DNA of 47,500 nt. Origin: Botryococcus braunii. Taxonomy: Eukaryota > Chlorophyta > Trebouxiophyceae. The stretch spans positions 389,768-437,267 of the forward strand of contig KV908354.1 in assembly GCA_002005505.1 (NCBI GenBank). Direction: 5' to 3'. Below, one piece after another: positions 46,592 to 47,500 of this stretch; the first letter of the stretch is position 1; each line of letters begins with the position of its first letter. The notes below the pieces were generated by a model. That model was not told the origin of the DNA and searched no databases. It saw nothing but the letters and a program-made list of their open reading frames with translations. The position numbers and the translations under genes are program-made.

Positions 46592-47500
46592 ATACTGGCA
46601 GCGAAGCGGTTAACTGTCACATGGAATGCAGGCCAACTCTTGTGATTGACTGACTTATGGGGGAAGCTCGGGCTATTGCTTGGGATCTTTCAAAGTCTGT
46701 CTCTTCAGGGTTGGAGAGTGAGGCGGTCGGTGATCAATTTCAACTTGTTTCAGAGGGGTCTTCTGCTGCAGTCTGCAGGAGCACTGCTTCTGTTAAAGGT
46801 CTTCTGGGATCAAAGTGTATGTGAAGACGTACCTTTGTTTTGTCCGCACCCAGTTGATCAACTTAAATGTGAAATGCTGCATGCACAGTGTTCTCACAGG
46901 AGTCGGCGTTGTGCTGAACATAATTATAAAGCATATGCATACACATGTGTACTTGTGTGACTCCACGGACGGACACCTGAAGAGAGGGAGGGGGGGGGGG
47001 GGGACGGACAATGGTGGAAGCGCATGCGCACGCCTGTGAATCTGTGTCCTAGCGTCAAATCTGACACTGTAGCATCTTGGTGGTGTTGCAGCCATGAGCT
47101 TTATGTCTGCGCACTACAATATTACCTGCCTTGCTCAAATTCTGCCTGACATAAGCAATCTGCAGTATCCACGGTTGTGGCTATCTTTGACAGACCCATG
47201 CATGAAAGGAAGTTGAGCCACTCGTGCTCCTTGCTCAGGTCCGGATTCCAGAAGGTCCTTTTCGGCTTGTACTGGAGTTACTGTTGGCAATGCAGCTCAT
47301 GTATCAGGTGATTCGCAGAACAGGAGTCAAGGTCTTCAACAGACACACTTTTGTTACAGAATAATTGTGTTTCTGGTAAGACTCTGCTGCGGACCTCAAC
47401 AAACTCATACTTGATAGCCGTCTGTCGCAAAGTCTGTGGCCTCTTGCTGCCAACATCAGTTCAAATACCCGTAGATCTAGAAGAGAACAACGACTAGTGC
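46592..47500. other. Right flank, no gene recognised
   Basis: No ORF over about 104 codons and no recognisable domain. There is a 14-nt G run at 46990-47003 in a purine-rich stretch. It may be host intergenic or intronic DNA. Confidence 0.5.
46990..47003 (+). repeat. Poly(G) tract
   Basis: 14 consecutive G within a GA-rich segment (46981-47003). Confidence 0.95.

Overview
The window is a eukaryotic, repeat-dominated locus made almost entirely of nested LTR retrotransposons. Seven insertions or remnants can be separated. Two are Ty1/copia elements on the + strand (called Copia-A and Copia-B here). Five are chromodomain-bearing Ty3/gypsy elements (chromoviruses) of four families: A1 and A2 (family A), B1 and B2 (family B), C, and D. 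Families A, B and C lie on the - strand and D on the + strand. The family names are local labels; no database name is claimed. The plant-like copia end (purine tract followed by TGTTGGAA), the abundance of chromoviruses and the GT-AG introns suit a green plant or alga, perhaps a streptophyte alga or bryophyte. That assignment is inference; long GT and CT microsatellites would also suit many animals.

Layout, left to right. Positions 1-682 are the leader of Copia-A, including a 90-codon ORF (414-686) whose start resembles the histone H3 tail and whose stop overlaps the gag start. Copia-A gag (683-1512) is cut inside its zinc knuckle by A1 (1513-8992, 5-bp target duplication AAGAA). It resumes at 8998 and runs through protease and integrase to 11655, where A2 (11656-17780) begins. 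A2 is broken inside gag at 17780, exactly where B1 (17781-25194, two LTRs) begins. B1 is followed by pol of another family B element, B2 (25195-25700), which is interrupted by C (25701-31858, duplication TACAC) and resumes to 32859. Directly right of the B2 LTR lies Copia-B gag (ATG at 32870). Copia-B is cut by D (34220-41096, duplication CACAT), then continues through integrase, RT and RNase H to 44162 and a 3' LTR starting at 44201.

The flanks of B1 do not form a target duplication, and four host pieces are missing exactly there: the 5' part of A2, the RT half of Copia-A, the 3' part of B2, and the Copia-B 5' end. One large deletion centred on B1 explains all four.

The right end (about 44.47-47.5 kb) is not recognisably transposon. 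It holds a three-exon, GT-AG-spliced-looking segment followed at once by an intronless copy of itself, a 71-bp tandem duplication, a GT microsatellite, a ~350-bp polypyrimidine tract and a G tract.

As a system: each gypsy element encodes Gag (capsid plus a CCHC knuckle) and Pol (an uncharacterised N-terminal domain, then protease, RT, RNase H, integrase, chromodomain). All four families share the PBS core TGGTATCGGCGA and a G-rich polypurine tract, but each has a different gag/pol junction. D and A1 look youngest and structurally intact; C is the most decayed.
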